DNA of 64,000 nt. Origin: Pseudoalteromonas ulvae UL12 (GTDB lineage Bacteria > Pseudomonadota > Gammaproteobacteria > Enterobacterales > Alteromonadaceae). The position numbers and the translations under genes are program-made. This document shows, piece after piece, positions 46,601 through 55,137 of this stretch (its first letter is position 1; every line of letters starts with the position of its first letter). The notes below the pieces were generated by a model, which was given only the letters and a program-made list of their open reading frames with translations, was not told where the DNA came from and ran no database searches. The stretch is taken from positions 248,001 through 312,000 of the forward strand of contig NZ_AQHJ01000023.1 in assembly GCF_014925405.1 (NCBI RefSeq). Direction: 5' to 3'.

Positions 46601-49487
46601 CGAATTTTTGCACCAACTGTAACAAAGTGCCCGCTTGTTGTGCTTGCTGAAGTTGCAAATAAGTAAGCGGATGCTCACTATTTTCACAAGAAAGTAATAT
46701 TTGAGCAGATAAATATTCTGCACGATAAACCTCATCACTTTCTGAGACCAATGTTTGCTGCCACAAATGACGGCTTTGCTCTAATGTTTTAAGGCTTTGC
46801 TCATCGGTAATTGCTTCAAAGTAATCCGTGCCTGTTAGATGTAGCATCAGCTGCTCATCGCGAGGTAATAAAGTTAAGTCTAGTAGTTGCTTATTGACGC
46901 TAAAAGCATGTTTACCAATACTGACGGTATTGCCACCATCAGTGAAAATATCTTGTTTATCGCGTAAAGAGCGAATGCCTTGATCTTTACTCGCTTTGAG
47001 TTTTGATTGAATATCATCGGCACGTATTTCATCGCCTAACTCTTTAAGCTCAGAAGTTAACGCACGTAATTTGCTGATCATAGGATCAGCAGCAAAATAG
47101 GTATTTAGCTTTTCCAGCTCAGTAAAGCTTTGCGCACGACGGTTTACACCTTCTAAAATACGATCAGCCGCATTCGCTAAATTCAAAGATCGGCGCTGAC
47201 GCGCATCGATCAAACTTTGTTTATGCGCTTCAAAGCTTTCATATACGTCATCGCGTTTTGCAATAATCTCACTGAGGTATTCGTCAAAGTCACTAAATTG
47301 TGATTCAAGCTCTTCGAGCTGAATAAGTAATCGTGATAATTGGTCGTCACAAGCTTCTGGTGTTTTGGCGTTATTTAACGCATTAGTAATACTTTGCGAA
47401 AACAGTTTAAAGCGTGCGGAAAATTCAGCCTTTGCTTCAACACTGCCGAGACTTTTTTGACGAATTTCAATGCTCGCTTTAGCACGGTTAACCAATGCAT
47501 AAACAGCACTAATATCTTCTAATATTTGCGTTCTTACGCGGCTGTCATCAATATCTAAATCAAGCATGGTGTGGTTGAGCAAATCAAGCTCCACACTTTG
47601 CGTATCAAGTTGAGCGATATAAGTTTTAAGCTCACTGACACTTTCACTTTTACTGCTAAGCTCTTCCAGCCCTTTTAATTTTTCGTGGTACGGCGCTAAT
47701 GCGCTATCTTGTTGTAAAAATGCAGCGGTGGCTTGGCTAAGATCATCTAGCCTTTCATCTATTTGATTTTGTAGCCCCTTAAGTGCCTCCGTGTCGATGT
47801 ACTTAATATCTTCAAGACTGATCACTTGCCCTTTAAGAATCTTTAACCCATCAATTCCTTGCACAAACTGCGACGCAGCTTTAAAACTATCAGGACGTAT
47901 ATCACGCGTAACGTTTGTGTATTGTGTATTAATATCCACTAAGGCTTGCTTGGCTTTGTTTTGAATTTCAGTCACTTTCTCAAATTCATCCAGCACTTGC
48001 TCAGCAGTTTCATTAATACTACGCAGGTTGTGTGCTAATTCGTTAAACTCCCCCTCATTCAACCAGTGATAGCGATCGAATATATTACGACTTAACACGA
48101 TCATATCTTCGTAATGAAAAAGACTTGGGCTTTGTTCGTTGATTGCCTTACAGACACTGTACAAGTCAGAAATACCTCGTACTAAATCGGGATTGCCTAT
48201 TTTTCCAAAAAAACTGGTTAGTGGCGGAGAATTCGCAGCAAATTCAGCTGACACAAATGGACTTTGCCAAATTTGTACAGGATGAACACGCTCAGGCTCA
48301 TCTTTATCTGCTTTAAATGTGAGAGTTAAACCATCGTTGTATATGCTGTAGCCATGACAATAAATAGGGTTTTGTAGATTTTTGTCAATAATATTGTAGG
48401 CAAATAATGCATAACGACCTTCATTTGGCTCATAAAAAACGTATAACACATCTTCGCCGTTGGGCGATTTTATTTGCCTTTGAAATTCAAGATCTTCTAT
48501 TTGTTCTTCAAAAGAGCGCGCTTGTCCTGACTGTAGATAATACCCACCAGGAAAAATAATTCCGTGATTTTCAGGTAACGTTATACACGCACTGCCAATC
48601 GCATCTTGGCGCATGACTTGTTGGGTTCGAGTATTATAAATAAAATATCGCCAAATCTTTTCTCGATAAGGAAGTATTTTTAAAAGCACCAAGTCGCCAA
48701 CTAATGCATATTCAATATCGCTATCGGCAAGAGATTGATTTTTATCATCAACCGGCTCCTGATAAAGACCTTTCCCGGTATCAGTACTATTTTCGATTTT
48801 AATCGTCAGTGAACCACCAATCGTTTCGACGAAGACTTTATCGGCAATATTTATATGGGCATGGCGTCCTTCAATATGATTACTACGGTCAGTTTTAAGC
48901 CATTCAAAATCGTAGTCATGAGCGTGCAAAACATCTCGCTCGCCACGGTTATCTATATAGTTGAGGGTATTGTCTGGGTGAATTTCCCAGCGAAAAACCC
49001 GCACATCCGATAACTTGTCACCAATTTGGAATAACGCAAATAATTTACCGTTTTGTTGGTATAAGTGCTGTAAACTCGTTTGTTTGTAATATGTATAAAG
49101 TTCTTCAAAGTCTCGAATAAACCGAGAATCAGTCAAAAATCGGAGTGATTCTAAATAAGGTTCGATTTCATAATGTTCATCTTGTTTGACTAACTTTTGT
49201 ACACTAAAAACATCGCTAATTGAGGTTTCTTTTTTCAAACCTAAAAAGACATTGTAAGCAACAATGACTTTATCACCCACAATGACCATGTCTCTCGGTG
49301 TGCAGTTTTGCTCAGTGCGGATCCGGACCCGCCCTTTAACTTGCAGTTCAGTACTGCCGAACTCCTTAATTCGCTGTTGATTAACTTCATCAATTTGCGT
49401 TTTCAAATTGGCGCCAAAATTACTTAATCTGCGTTTTATTAACTCGTATGAACCCTGTTCTAACGCTTGTTGCGTTGCGTCCGTCAT
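43635..49487 (-). CDS. Giant coiled-coil AAA ATPase encoded with YqiJ/YqiK
   Basis: 1950 residues. The first ~430 are strand-rich, with repeated short sheets suggestive of a propeller-like sensor. Residues ~450-860 are long charged helices (coiled coil). A further helical region leads to an AAA module: Walker A SPPGYGKTT with Lys1299, Walker B VMLYLDDIQH with Asp1361/Asp1362, then VVMAGNPYTESGE (sensor 1 region). The last ~330 residues are helical, Gln/Asn-rich imperfect repeats (NNHQQLNELAQVI, NDNRAQIENLGDKL, NNNQQHFELLINTL). Such proteins are often labelled DNA repair ATPases without direct evidence. It follows yqiK by 73 bases and shares its operon. The operon suggests a membrane-microdomain partner rather than a stand-alone DNA repair enzyme. 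Confidence 0.8.
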   Translation of the reverse strand: MTDATQQALEQGSYELIKRRLSNFGANLKTQIDEVNQQRIKEFGSTELQVKGRVRIRTEQNCTPRDMVIVGDKVIVAYNVFLGLKKETSISDVFSVQKLVKQDEHYEIEPYLESLRFLTDSRFIRDFEELYTYYKQTSLQHLYQQNGKLFALFQIGDKLSDVRVFRWEIHPDNTLNYIDNRGERDVLHAHDYDFEWLKTDRSNHIEGRHAHINIADKVFVETIGGSLTIKIENSTDTGKGLYQEPVDDKNQSLADSDIEYALVGDLVLLKILPYREKIWRYFIYNTRTQQVMRQDAIGSACITLPENHGIIFPGGYYLQSGQARSFEEQIEDLEFQRQIKSPNGEDVLYVFYEPNEGRYALFAYNIIDKNLQNPIYCHGYSIYNDGLTLTFKADKDEPERVHPVQIWQSPFVSAEFAANSPPLTSFFGKIGNPDLVRGISDLYSVCKAINEQSPSLFHYEDMIVLSRNIFDRYHWLNEGEFNELAHNLRSINETAEQVLDEFEKVTEIQNKAKQALVDINTQYTNVTRDIRPDSFKAASQFVQGIDGLKILKGQVISLEDIKYIDTEALKGLQNQIDERLDDLSQATAAFLQQDSALAPYHEKLKGLEELSSKSESVSELKTYIAQLDTQSVELDLLNHTMLDLDIDDSRVRTQILEDISAVYALVNRAKASIEIRQKSLGSVEAKAEFSARFKLFSQSITNALNNAKTPEACDDQLSRLLIQLEELESQFSDFDEYLSEIIAKRDDVYESFEAHKQSLIDARQRRSLNLANAADRILEGVNRRAQSFTELEKLNTYFAADPMISKLRALTSELKELGDEIRADDIQSKLKASKDQGIRSLRDKQDIFTDGGNTVSIGKHAFSVNKQLLDLTLLPRDEQLMLHLTGTDYFEAITDEQSLKTLEQSRHLWQQTLVSESDEVYRAEYLSAQILLSCENSEHPLTYLQLQQAQQAGTLLQLVQKFAEPRYQEGYEKGIHDHDACAIIDTLLTQKNSLDLLIYPSSCRIVAQLFSAQLSVVQLNTIYHQASNAILMEKHFGATSFISSLNEQLSQQISTYLPQISKLCARFTDLSSDLAAAYLVQQLAQQKTAEQQLFIISQQAKNLAEQFSSDAKAKGYVNELNHACENVTQTDERALLFLSWVNAYCMQSEAVNAVVQAEAANYVHLCATTKLQYRVLDVTPVTQVERLMGQHKRVQEQRLHVDYADFYARTRKYITDQVPAFEQYHTLRSDILAEQKERLQLDEFKARPLSSFVRNQLINKVYFPIIGDNLAKQIGSAGKNKRTDLMGMLLLISPPGYGKTTLVEYVANRLGLTFVKVNCPSIGHDQVSLDPAQAINATAEKEITKINQSFEMGNNVMLYLDDIQHTNPEFLQKFISLCDGSRRIDGVWNGKSKTYDLRGKKFAVVMAGNPYTESGESFKIPDMLANRADIYNLGDTLAGCEQEFAMSFIENALTSNAVLAPLANRNMDDLYKLVRISQGEEISLNELEYGYSQAEVNEIKAVLTRLMTIRNTVLKVNAQYIASAAQDNNYRTEPPFKLQGSYRNMNKMAEKVVAAMNEEELENLIRDHYRSEAQTLSKGSEENLLKLGELRGTLTQEEHARYCQIKDDFIRLNKLDSAGSPVMMAVEQMGYLHESLESIANKLSKSNLSHDYSTLFQHVGEQIQSLDSKSALAVIAKTLDNGFKQTDYQSSFEQLGSAMNELITAVSSNNNHQQLNELAQVITATNSNESITSLEKQLCEQLALLNNQDVMSALSRAIMSNDNRAQIENLGDKLTQAIMSNNNQQHFELLINTLKMQTEHLNTKDELKQIANALEHNSVEVLINDLKQALLLSNQSQVNELSEQLLAIAPLDHTQQLAGILDTLKDNKATQIPVELINKLFDELRSNKTVVELISQQNKQSAEQQIKQSEDQLKALEALLTAIKNQPPQVVNKIVEAAPTHDSITRQTLL

Positions 49488-49515
49488 AAATAGCTATCCT
49501 GATATGTGATTGAAG

Positions 49516-49545
49516 TTAGCCGCAATTGTGTTTTATTGCGGCTAA
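49516..49545 (-). promoter_or_regulatory. 10-bp hairpin between yqiK and the giant ATPase gene
   Basis: TTAGCCGCAA and TTGCGGCTAA with a 10-base loop, in the 73-base gap. It has no U tract after it in the direction of transcription, so it is more likely an intercistronic stabiliser or partial attenuator than a full terminator. Confidence 0.5.
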
Positions 49546-49560
49546 AAAGATGGCGTGAGA

Positions 49561-51663
49561 TTAGTCTTTGTTATCTAATTTGATTTTATCTGTTAAACCA
49601 TGTCCTACGTTACCGCCCAACATGTTCAATAATTGGCTTTTTTCTGCAGCTGTCGTATTACTTAACTGCTTGAGTAACTTACTCATATTAAAGTTTTTAA
49701 GTGTTTCGGCTGAACCGTTTGCACCCGCTAAAACACCTTTTAGATCTTCAATTAAATTACGCTCACCATTTAAATGGTCTTTAAATACGGTTTGTACAAT
49801 TTTACTTTCATCAACAAGACCATCAATGGACTTCCCTAGACTTATTGCACTCATGAATTGATTAAAGAACTGACCATCTCCACCCATAATATTAATATCA
49901 GCTTCACCTAAAGCTTTGGCCATTATATGTGCTTGATGTTCAGCAATATCTTTACTGGCTGAAATTTTTGCCAGCACCAATTCTTTTTGCTGATTAAGCT
50001 GTAAGGTAAAGCTTTCATAATCACGCGCATCTTGATCCATCGCATTTAAGGCTTTCAACTTCTCTTCAAGCCCTTTGGCTTCGGCGCGCATTTTGCGCTC
50101 AAGATTAATCGCTTCGACTTCACCTTGTTTCTCATTCGCATCAACCATCGCAGTTTGAACCTGAACTTGCGCTAAGCCCACTTCCCTATTCCCCTGCGCT
50201 TCAGCTTCTAGTTTCTGACGCATGACCTGCGCATCAATTTCACCTTGTATCGCATTCGCTTCCGCTTTTGCTTTGATCACATCCGCTTCAGCCAAGCCTT
50301 GAGCTGCCGTTTCGACTTGCAGTGCCTGTGCTAGAATTTTCTTAGACTCAGCTTGTTGATTAGCAATTCTCAACTCGGCATTCGCCATTGTTTCCAGTTC
50401 GCGAGCTTTGAATTCTGCGGCCTGCTCTTGTGCTTTTGCCGCTTCAATATCTTTCACTAATAATTCTTCAGCTTGGGCTTTAGCACGAATAATCATTGCA
50501 CCTTTTTCACGCTCTGCACCCGCTAATACTTTGACATCTTTAATTCGCTCTTCTTCTTCTGCGACAGATTTTTCAACAATTACACGATCTCTGACAACAT
50601 CCGCAATTTCTTTTCGCTCAACTTCCAATGCCTTTTCTTTATTAATTCGTAAAATTTCAGTTTCTCTTTCACGTTCAATCACTTCTATTTCACGAGAACG
50701 CGCTACTTTCTCTTCTTCAATACCTAATACTCGTAAACGATTTTGTTCTGCTATATCGAGTTCACGTTGTTTATTTTGTTCACTGATCCCAATAGCTTCT
50801 TCTGCTTGAATACGTGCAAGTTCTGATTTCAAACGTTCTTCTTGACGTACCTTTTCTGCTTCAGCAAATTCACGAGCTTTCACAGTTTCAATTTCACGAA
50901 CTTGACGTGACATCGCATCTTGTTTTTGGCGTTCTATTTCTAACGTTTTTTCGGTAGCTTCTTGATTTTGAATCTCAATTTTAGCCCGCTCATCGCATTT
51001 TAACTGATTCGTTGACACGTTTTGTACCGCCGTCATTTCAGTAATACGACGTATGCCTTCTGCATCAAGAATATTTTGGGGATCCAGTTTATCTATGGAA
51101 GTTTGCTCAAGATAATCAATCGCAACATCTTCCAAGGTATAGCCAGATAAATCCTGGCCGATGACCTCTTTTATGTTATCGCGAAATTCATTTCGATGAG
51201 TAAACAACTCAACAAAATCCATCCTTTTACCAACTGTTTTCAATGCTTCTGAAAATTTTGCTTCGAATAGTTCTTGTAGCGTGTCATGTTCAGAAGCCCG
51301 CGCGCAGCCTACTTGCTTCGCAACTCGTAAAATATCATCTTTATTTTCATTCACGCGAATATAAAAAGTAATGGCTATGTCCGCACGAATATTATCTTTA
51401 CAAATCAACCCGCCTTTATCCTTTCGCTCAAGTACCATGCGTTTGGTTGATATATCCATTACTTCCATTTTATGGATAACAGGGTAAACAATTCCGCCCG
51501 TCGTAGTAACATCAGGTTCGCTCTTCATTTTATTAATGATCAGCGCTTGTCCTTGCTCTACCTTGCGGTAAAACTTGCCTATGATCAGTAAAATAGCAAA
51601 AATGACTGTTATCGCTATACCTACAAAAGTAAAAATAGGTATGAGATTATCTAAAAATTCCAT
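49561..51663 (-). CDS. yqiK: Flotillin-like SPFH protein YqiK
   Basis: 700 residues from the ATG at 51663 (AGGA seven bases upstream); the longer frame has no support. One N-terminal membrane segment (IPIFTFVGIAITVIFAILL) is followed by an SPFH/band 7 domain (~45-215: GQALIINKM, IRADIAITFYIRV, GYTLEDVAIDYLEQ). A very long Glu/Ala/Lys/Arg-rich coiled coil covers ~230-560, and a C-terminal region contains GANGSAETLKNFNMSKLLKQ. YqiK forms membrane microdomains in other bacteria. It follows the yqiJ gene by 113 bases and precedes the giant ATPase, so the three are probably co-expressed. Confidence 0.92.
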   Translation of the reverse strand: MEFLDNLIPIFTFVGIAITVIFAILLIIGKFYRKVEQGQALIINKMKSEPDVTTTGGIVYPVIHKMEVMDISTKRMVLERKDKGGLICKDNIRADIAITFYIRVNENKDDILRVAKQVGCARASEHDTLQELFEAKFSEALKTVGKRMDFVELFTHRNEFRDNIKEVIGQDLSGYTLEDVAIDYLEQTSIDKLDPQNILDAEGIRRITEMTAVQNVSTNQLKCDERAKIEIQNQEATEKTLEIERQKQDAMSRQVREIETVKAREFAEAEKVRQEERLKSELARIQAEEAIGISEQNKQRELDIAEQNRLRVLGIEEEKVARSREIEVIERERETEILRINKEKALEVERKEIADVVRDRVIVEKSVAEEEERIKDVKVLAGAEREKGAMIIRAKAQAEELLVKDIEAAKAQEQAAEFKARELETMANAELRIANQQAESKKILAQALQVETAAQGLAEADVIKAKAEANAIQGEIDAQVMRQKLEAEAQGNREVGLAQVQVQTAMVDANEKQGEVEAINLERKMRAEAKGLEEKLKALNAMDQDARDYESFTLQLNQQKELVLAKISASKDIAEHQAHIMAKALGEADINIMGGDGQFFNQFMSAISLGKSIDGLVDESKIVQTVFKDHLNGERNLIEDLKGVLAGANGSAETLKNFNMSKLLKQLSNTTAAEKSQLLNMLGGNVGHGLTDKIKLDNKD

Positions 51664-51776
51664 GTTATGTCCTAACGTGATTATTAATTTATTATTCGTC
51701 ACAAAGCAGCTAACAAAACTCACTATTGATATGAGTGGTAAATCACAACGGTGTTTGACCATTCATATCAATAAAT

Positions 51777-52391
51777 TTACCAAGGTTTTGCGGCTATGAT
51801 GTAACAATGCTTCTCTTTTAGGTAGTCAAGTAACACAGCCGTATCACCGGATGTAAAGGTGTCATTATTCTCAACCCTTACTTCGATTAGCTGTTCGGTA
51901 CCTTGAAATTGCGTACGAGCTTGGCCAAATGTATTTGTTACTTTCCCTGTAATAACAGTACACTCGAGACCGATTAGATCGGAACTTTGGGAAGTTTCAG
52001 CACTTTTAAAAAAACGCTGAAGTGGGCGTGAAATAATGGCAGCAACAGGGACTGAGACCAATAAACACGTAAGAATCATTAATAATCCTATGATATAAAG
52101 CTGAGGCCCATTACCGAGTATATTTATAAATAATTGATGTGCATAAATACTGATCAACCAGCTAAACATCACAACAAGACTAATCGAAACGGTAAGCGGA
52201 ATGTCGCCAAAACCCATATTAGACCACAAATTAGTATCAGTACTTTGAGTGGTATCTGCATCTATATCTGATTCAAACATATCAATATCTGCAAAACCAA
52301 TAATTGTTGTCATCCAAAACAACAGTACAACAAGCAACAATGCAGAAAAAATAATGGTGGGAAACGTAAACGCTAAGTTAAGAAAATCCAT
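51777..52391 (-). CDS. yqiJ: YqiJ-like NfeD/OB-fold membrane protein
   Basis: 204 residues. Three or four hydrophobic segments (~8-30, ~65-90, ~95-125) are followed by a C-terminal OB-like strand domain (DLIGLECTVITGKVTN, TQFQGTEQLIEVRVEN). This is the layout of YqiJ, the usual partner of the flotillin YqiK, comparable to NfeD with its SPFH partners. It is the first gene of the minus-strand operon yqiJ-yqiK-ATPase. Upstream lies a 530-base AT-rich region and then two plus-strand lipoprotein genes. Confidence 0.88.
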   Translation of the reverse strand: MDFLNLAFTFPTIIFSALLLVVLLFWMTTIIGFADIDMFESDIDADTTQSTDTNLWSNMGFGDIPLTVSISLVVMFSWLISIYAHQLFINILGNGPQLYIIGLLMILTCLLVSVPVAAIISRPLQRFFKSAETSQSSDLIGLECTVITGKVTNTFGQARTQFQGTEQLIEVRVENNDTFTSGDTAVLLDYLKEKHCYIIAAKPW

Positions 52392-52919
52392 ATGACTTCA
52401 ATCCATTTTATGACTCTATATTCCTAATTGCTTTTTATCACTTTGCGGTATATTTGTTAAGTTTTTTATAAAAAATTTTTTCCTAATATAAAACAATATA
52501 CACAACCCAAATAAATTCTAATTATAATTCACTCTTACTGCGGCTCCACTTTCGTCATAACCCAACATTAAAACCATATTTATATGCCTTAAATAAATAT
52601 GATCAACGCCAAGTTTTTTTCACTTAAAAACATTATTTTCACTGAGAATACTGCGTTATATATGCAAGCATTATAATCACCGGATGGGCACGAAAAATTT
52701 ACCTTGTTTGTAACTCTCTTTTGTAACCCACTCCAACATAAAATAGGTATATCATCACTTAATCTACTGATATTGAAACACTTCAGGTTTAGCTATCAAG
52801 CAACTTGAACTGTTTACAGTTGTTTACAAATAAGCAACAAAACCATTTACAATCTAACTCTTTATGCATACATTCTTGCGCCTACTTTTTTATTAAAATT
52901 TATGTACACGGAGTTAATT
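52392..52919. other. AT-rich divergent intergenic region, no gene seen
   Basis: The region separates the yqiJ operon from the plus-strand lipoprotein pair. No credible coding frame, hairpin terminator or repeat was seen. It is long enough to hold two promoters, but no specific site is claimed. Confidence 0.5.
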
Positions 52920-53492
52920 TTGAAGTTTTTATCTACTTTTACGCTTTTTTCTGCACTTTTATTGAGCGGATGTGCCCATCAAATCAGTTTAAATCCTGAT
53001 AATAAAAATCTTAATTCAGCAAATGAGACATCAACAGCGATCGTTGGTTATTACATATCTGATGAAGACCTTAAAAAACAAGTAAAAACACCAGGAGGTG
53101 GAGGGGATAATGTAAGCTATAAACCATACAAAGACACTGAATCAGCTTTATACACCACTCTTTCAAACAAGTTTAATAATGTATTTAAGCTTGAGTCCTT
53201 AACAGATAAAAAATTCTTGAAAGACAATAATATAAAATACGTCTTTGTACCAAAAATAACAACAAACTCTAGTTCTGATAGTTTATTCACTTGGCCACCA
53301 ACTTCATTCACATTTACATTAAATTGTGACACTCTTAATGAAGAAGGTGTAAGCATTAAAGTTATTGAAGTGACAGGTGAAGGTAAAGCCGAATTTGAAG
53401 AGTTTAAAAATGATTTTTCACTATCAGCTAAACGAGCAACAGAAGAAGCCTTTAATATGCTTGTTACCGAGTTAGACAAGTCAAAACTATAA
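52920..53492 (+). CDS. Lipoprotein of unknown function
   Basis: 190 residues from a TTG at 52920, with GGAG six bases upstream. The signal (KFLSTFTLFSALLLSGCAH) ends in the lipobox LLSGC, so the mature cysteine should be lipidated. The rest has alternating strands and helices (AIVGYYISDEDLKKQ, YVFVPKITTNSSSDS, TFTLNCDTL) and resembles small envelope lipoproteins of the LptE/DUF-type fold without a secure match. It lies 10 bases upstream of another lipoprotein gene and forms an operon with it. Confidence 0.7.
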   Translation: MKFLSTFTLFSALLLSGCAHQISLNPDNKNLNSANETSTAIVGYYISDEDLKKQVKTPGGGGDNVSYKPYKDTESALYTTLSNKFNNVFKLESLTDKKFLKDNNIKYVFVPKITTNSSSDSLFTWPPTSFTFTLNCDTLNEEGVSIKVIEVTGEGKAEFEEFKNDFSLSAKRATEEAFNMLVTELDKSKL

Positions 53493-53502
53493 GTATTTAA
53501 CG

Positions 53503-54051
53503 ATGAATTATAATAATATAATTGCAATTATAGCCGCTGTTTTATTAAGTGCCTGTACATTAAAAGTTCCACCTTATAATGCCGATATTGGTAATGTTTC
53601 TAAGCTCAAGAAAGCGACAAATGAACCACTTTCTTTAGGCAAAATAGAATCTGAGAAGAAATTAAATAAATTATCATTACGAGGTTCTCCTTTAATCTCT
53701 TCAGTTGGTACTAGTTATGGTCAATATATTGAAAATGCATTGCAGCAAGAGTTAGAGTTAGCGAAACTTTGGTCTGGTGTGGCAAAAAAACAAGTATCTG
53801 GAAAAGTTATAGCCCAAGATATTGACATTTCAGGATTCTCTGATGGCTCAGCTTTTTTGAAAGTTAATTTTATTGTTTCAGAAGAAGGCGCAACTTTGTA
53901 TGACAAAGTAATAACTGCAGAGCATAATTTCGACTCTTCGTTCATGGGCTCAATTGCTATACCTAATGGGCAAAGAAGCTATGTAGAGTTAGTCCAAAAA
54001 CTACTCAGCAACCTGTATTCTGACAAAGAATTTATAGCTTCGCTAAAATAA
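53503..54051 (+). CDS. Second lipoprotein of the pair
   Basis: 182 residues. The signal (YNNIIAIIAAVLLSACTL) ends in the lipobox LLSAC. The mature part has SSVGTSYGQYIENALQQELELAKLW and VSGKVIAQDIDISGFSDG, a helix-then-strand arrangement like many outer-membrane accessory lipoproteins. It starts 10 bases after the preceding stop codon and ends in a hairpin with a T-rich loop. The two proteins probably act together in the envelope. No known family is claimed. Confidence 0.7.
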   Translation: MNYNNIIAIIAAVLLSACTLKVPPYNADIGNVSKLKKATNEPLSLGKIESEKKLNKLSLRGSPLISSVGTSYGQYIENALQQELELAKLWSGVAKKQVSGKVIAQDIDISGFSDGSAFLKVNFIVSEEGATLYDKVITAEHNFDSSFMGSIAIPNGQRSYVELVQKLLSNLYSDKEFIASLK

Positions 54052-54055
54052 ACTC

Positions 54056-54078
54056 AAAGGGCTAATTTTTAGCCCTTT
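54056..54078 (+). terminator. Hairpin after the lipoprotein pair
   Basis: AAAGGGCTA, loop of T-rich bases, TAGCCCTTT, starting four bases after the stop codon. ATAATTTT follows. A good candidate terminator. Confidence 0.75.
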
Positions 54079-54348
54079 ATAATTTTAGGTATAAGAACAA
54101 AGAAAATAAGCAGCTTTATTTGACATGCTTAAGAAGAGAAAAGATAGTTCACCCATTTAAAAACACTAATCAAACGAGCAGTTGTCTGCTCTTGATCCTG
54201 TGACTCTCAAAATCCAGTATGGTTATTTTTAAACTTGGTTTGCAAATAACTACGCATCAAAAAATCACCTAGCTTGGTGTCAACATGAACCTGCCATCCA
54301 AATTCGCATAAGTGATTTTTCTTTATTTATTGCCTACGTGTTATGCCC

Positions 54349-55137
54349 TTATTCGGCCACTGAAAATTGCGAAAACCAGCCTGCAGACATGCCCTTTTGT
54401 AAAACGTTTATCACCATTTGTGCGCCCTGCTCTTGGGTCTCACAAAATGGTGTGATTGCTTCACATACTAAGCTAAAAGGTAAGCCGTTATAAAAGGATT
54501 GCATGCATTGGTATTCTATTTGGGTAAGAGGTGTGAATTCGGTGCGAATATCGGGTGTGCGCGCTAATAACCAATAGCGTTTTTTCTCTGGCTCTGTTAC
54601 TGAAGGCGATTGCCCTTGTTTGAGTGCGTGCCAACTGGGCACGGCATTGGTTTGAGTTTCAAATAATTGCATGCTCGGATGACATGTTAAGAGCAATTGA
54701 GGCCATGCTTGTGCAGGAAGCTGCTGTAACAACTCAAGTGTGAGATGAGGTGCATCGGGTGCATCAAACGCACTGAGGAGTAAGCGCTCAAATTGAGCGA
54801 TTTCAGATAAAATTGGGTGAGCGTTAAATGGGGGCGTCGCCGCTAAAAATTTCGGAAGCGCATCGCCAAATTGACGCAATGATGGCGAAGAAGATGGATG
54901 ATGTTGCAGATACCCTGTGACCATCTCATCAAATAAGTTATCGCCTAAGTATAAGCCGAGCATTTCATGATCTTGCTCTAATACTTGAGTTAAACGTATT
55001 TGATAGGCAGATAAATAAATAGACGCGCGCTGTTGGCGATTCAAGCCTGATTGATCGGTAATGCTGTTAAGCAAACTTGGGTCGCCAGTTTTTAAAAACG
55101 CGACAAATTGCTGTTGCAGGTGCGCTAACTCAGTCAT
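54349..55137 (-). CDS. bufC: BufC/HvfC-type DNA-binding-domain (DUF2063) protein
   Basis: 262 residues. The N-terminal ~95 are the DUF2063 domain (LQQQFVAFLKTGDPSLL, RASIYLSAYQIRLTQVLEQDHEML), and the rest a helical domain with TPLTQIEYQCMQSFY. Despite the domain's name, in bufferin and related RiPP systems this protein acts as the partner of the DUF692 enzyme and helps it recognise the precursor. It overlaps bufB by eight bases. Recognition is by order and domain; the gene name follows bufferin nomenclature. Confidence 0.85.
   Translation of the reverse strand: MTELAHLQQQFVAFLKTGDPSLLNSITDQSGLNRQQRASIYLSAYQIRLTQVLEQDHEMLGLYLGDNLFDEMVTGYLQHHPSSSPSLRQFGDALPKFLAATPPFNAHPILSEIAQFERLLLSAFDAPDAPHLTLELLQQLPAQAWPQLLLTCHPSMQLFETQTNAVPSWHALKQGQSPSVTEPEKKRYWLLARTPDIRTEFTPLTQIEYQCMQSFYNGLPFSLVCEAITPFCETQEQGAQMVINVLQKGMSAGWFSQFSVAE

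Noticed and set aside
50408..50809. 133-residue plus-strand frame
   Set aside because: Shadow of the yqiK coiled-coil coding strand; Ser-rich and without a start signal.
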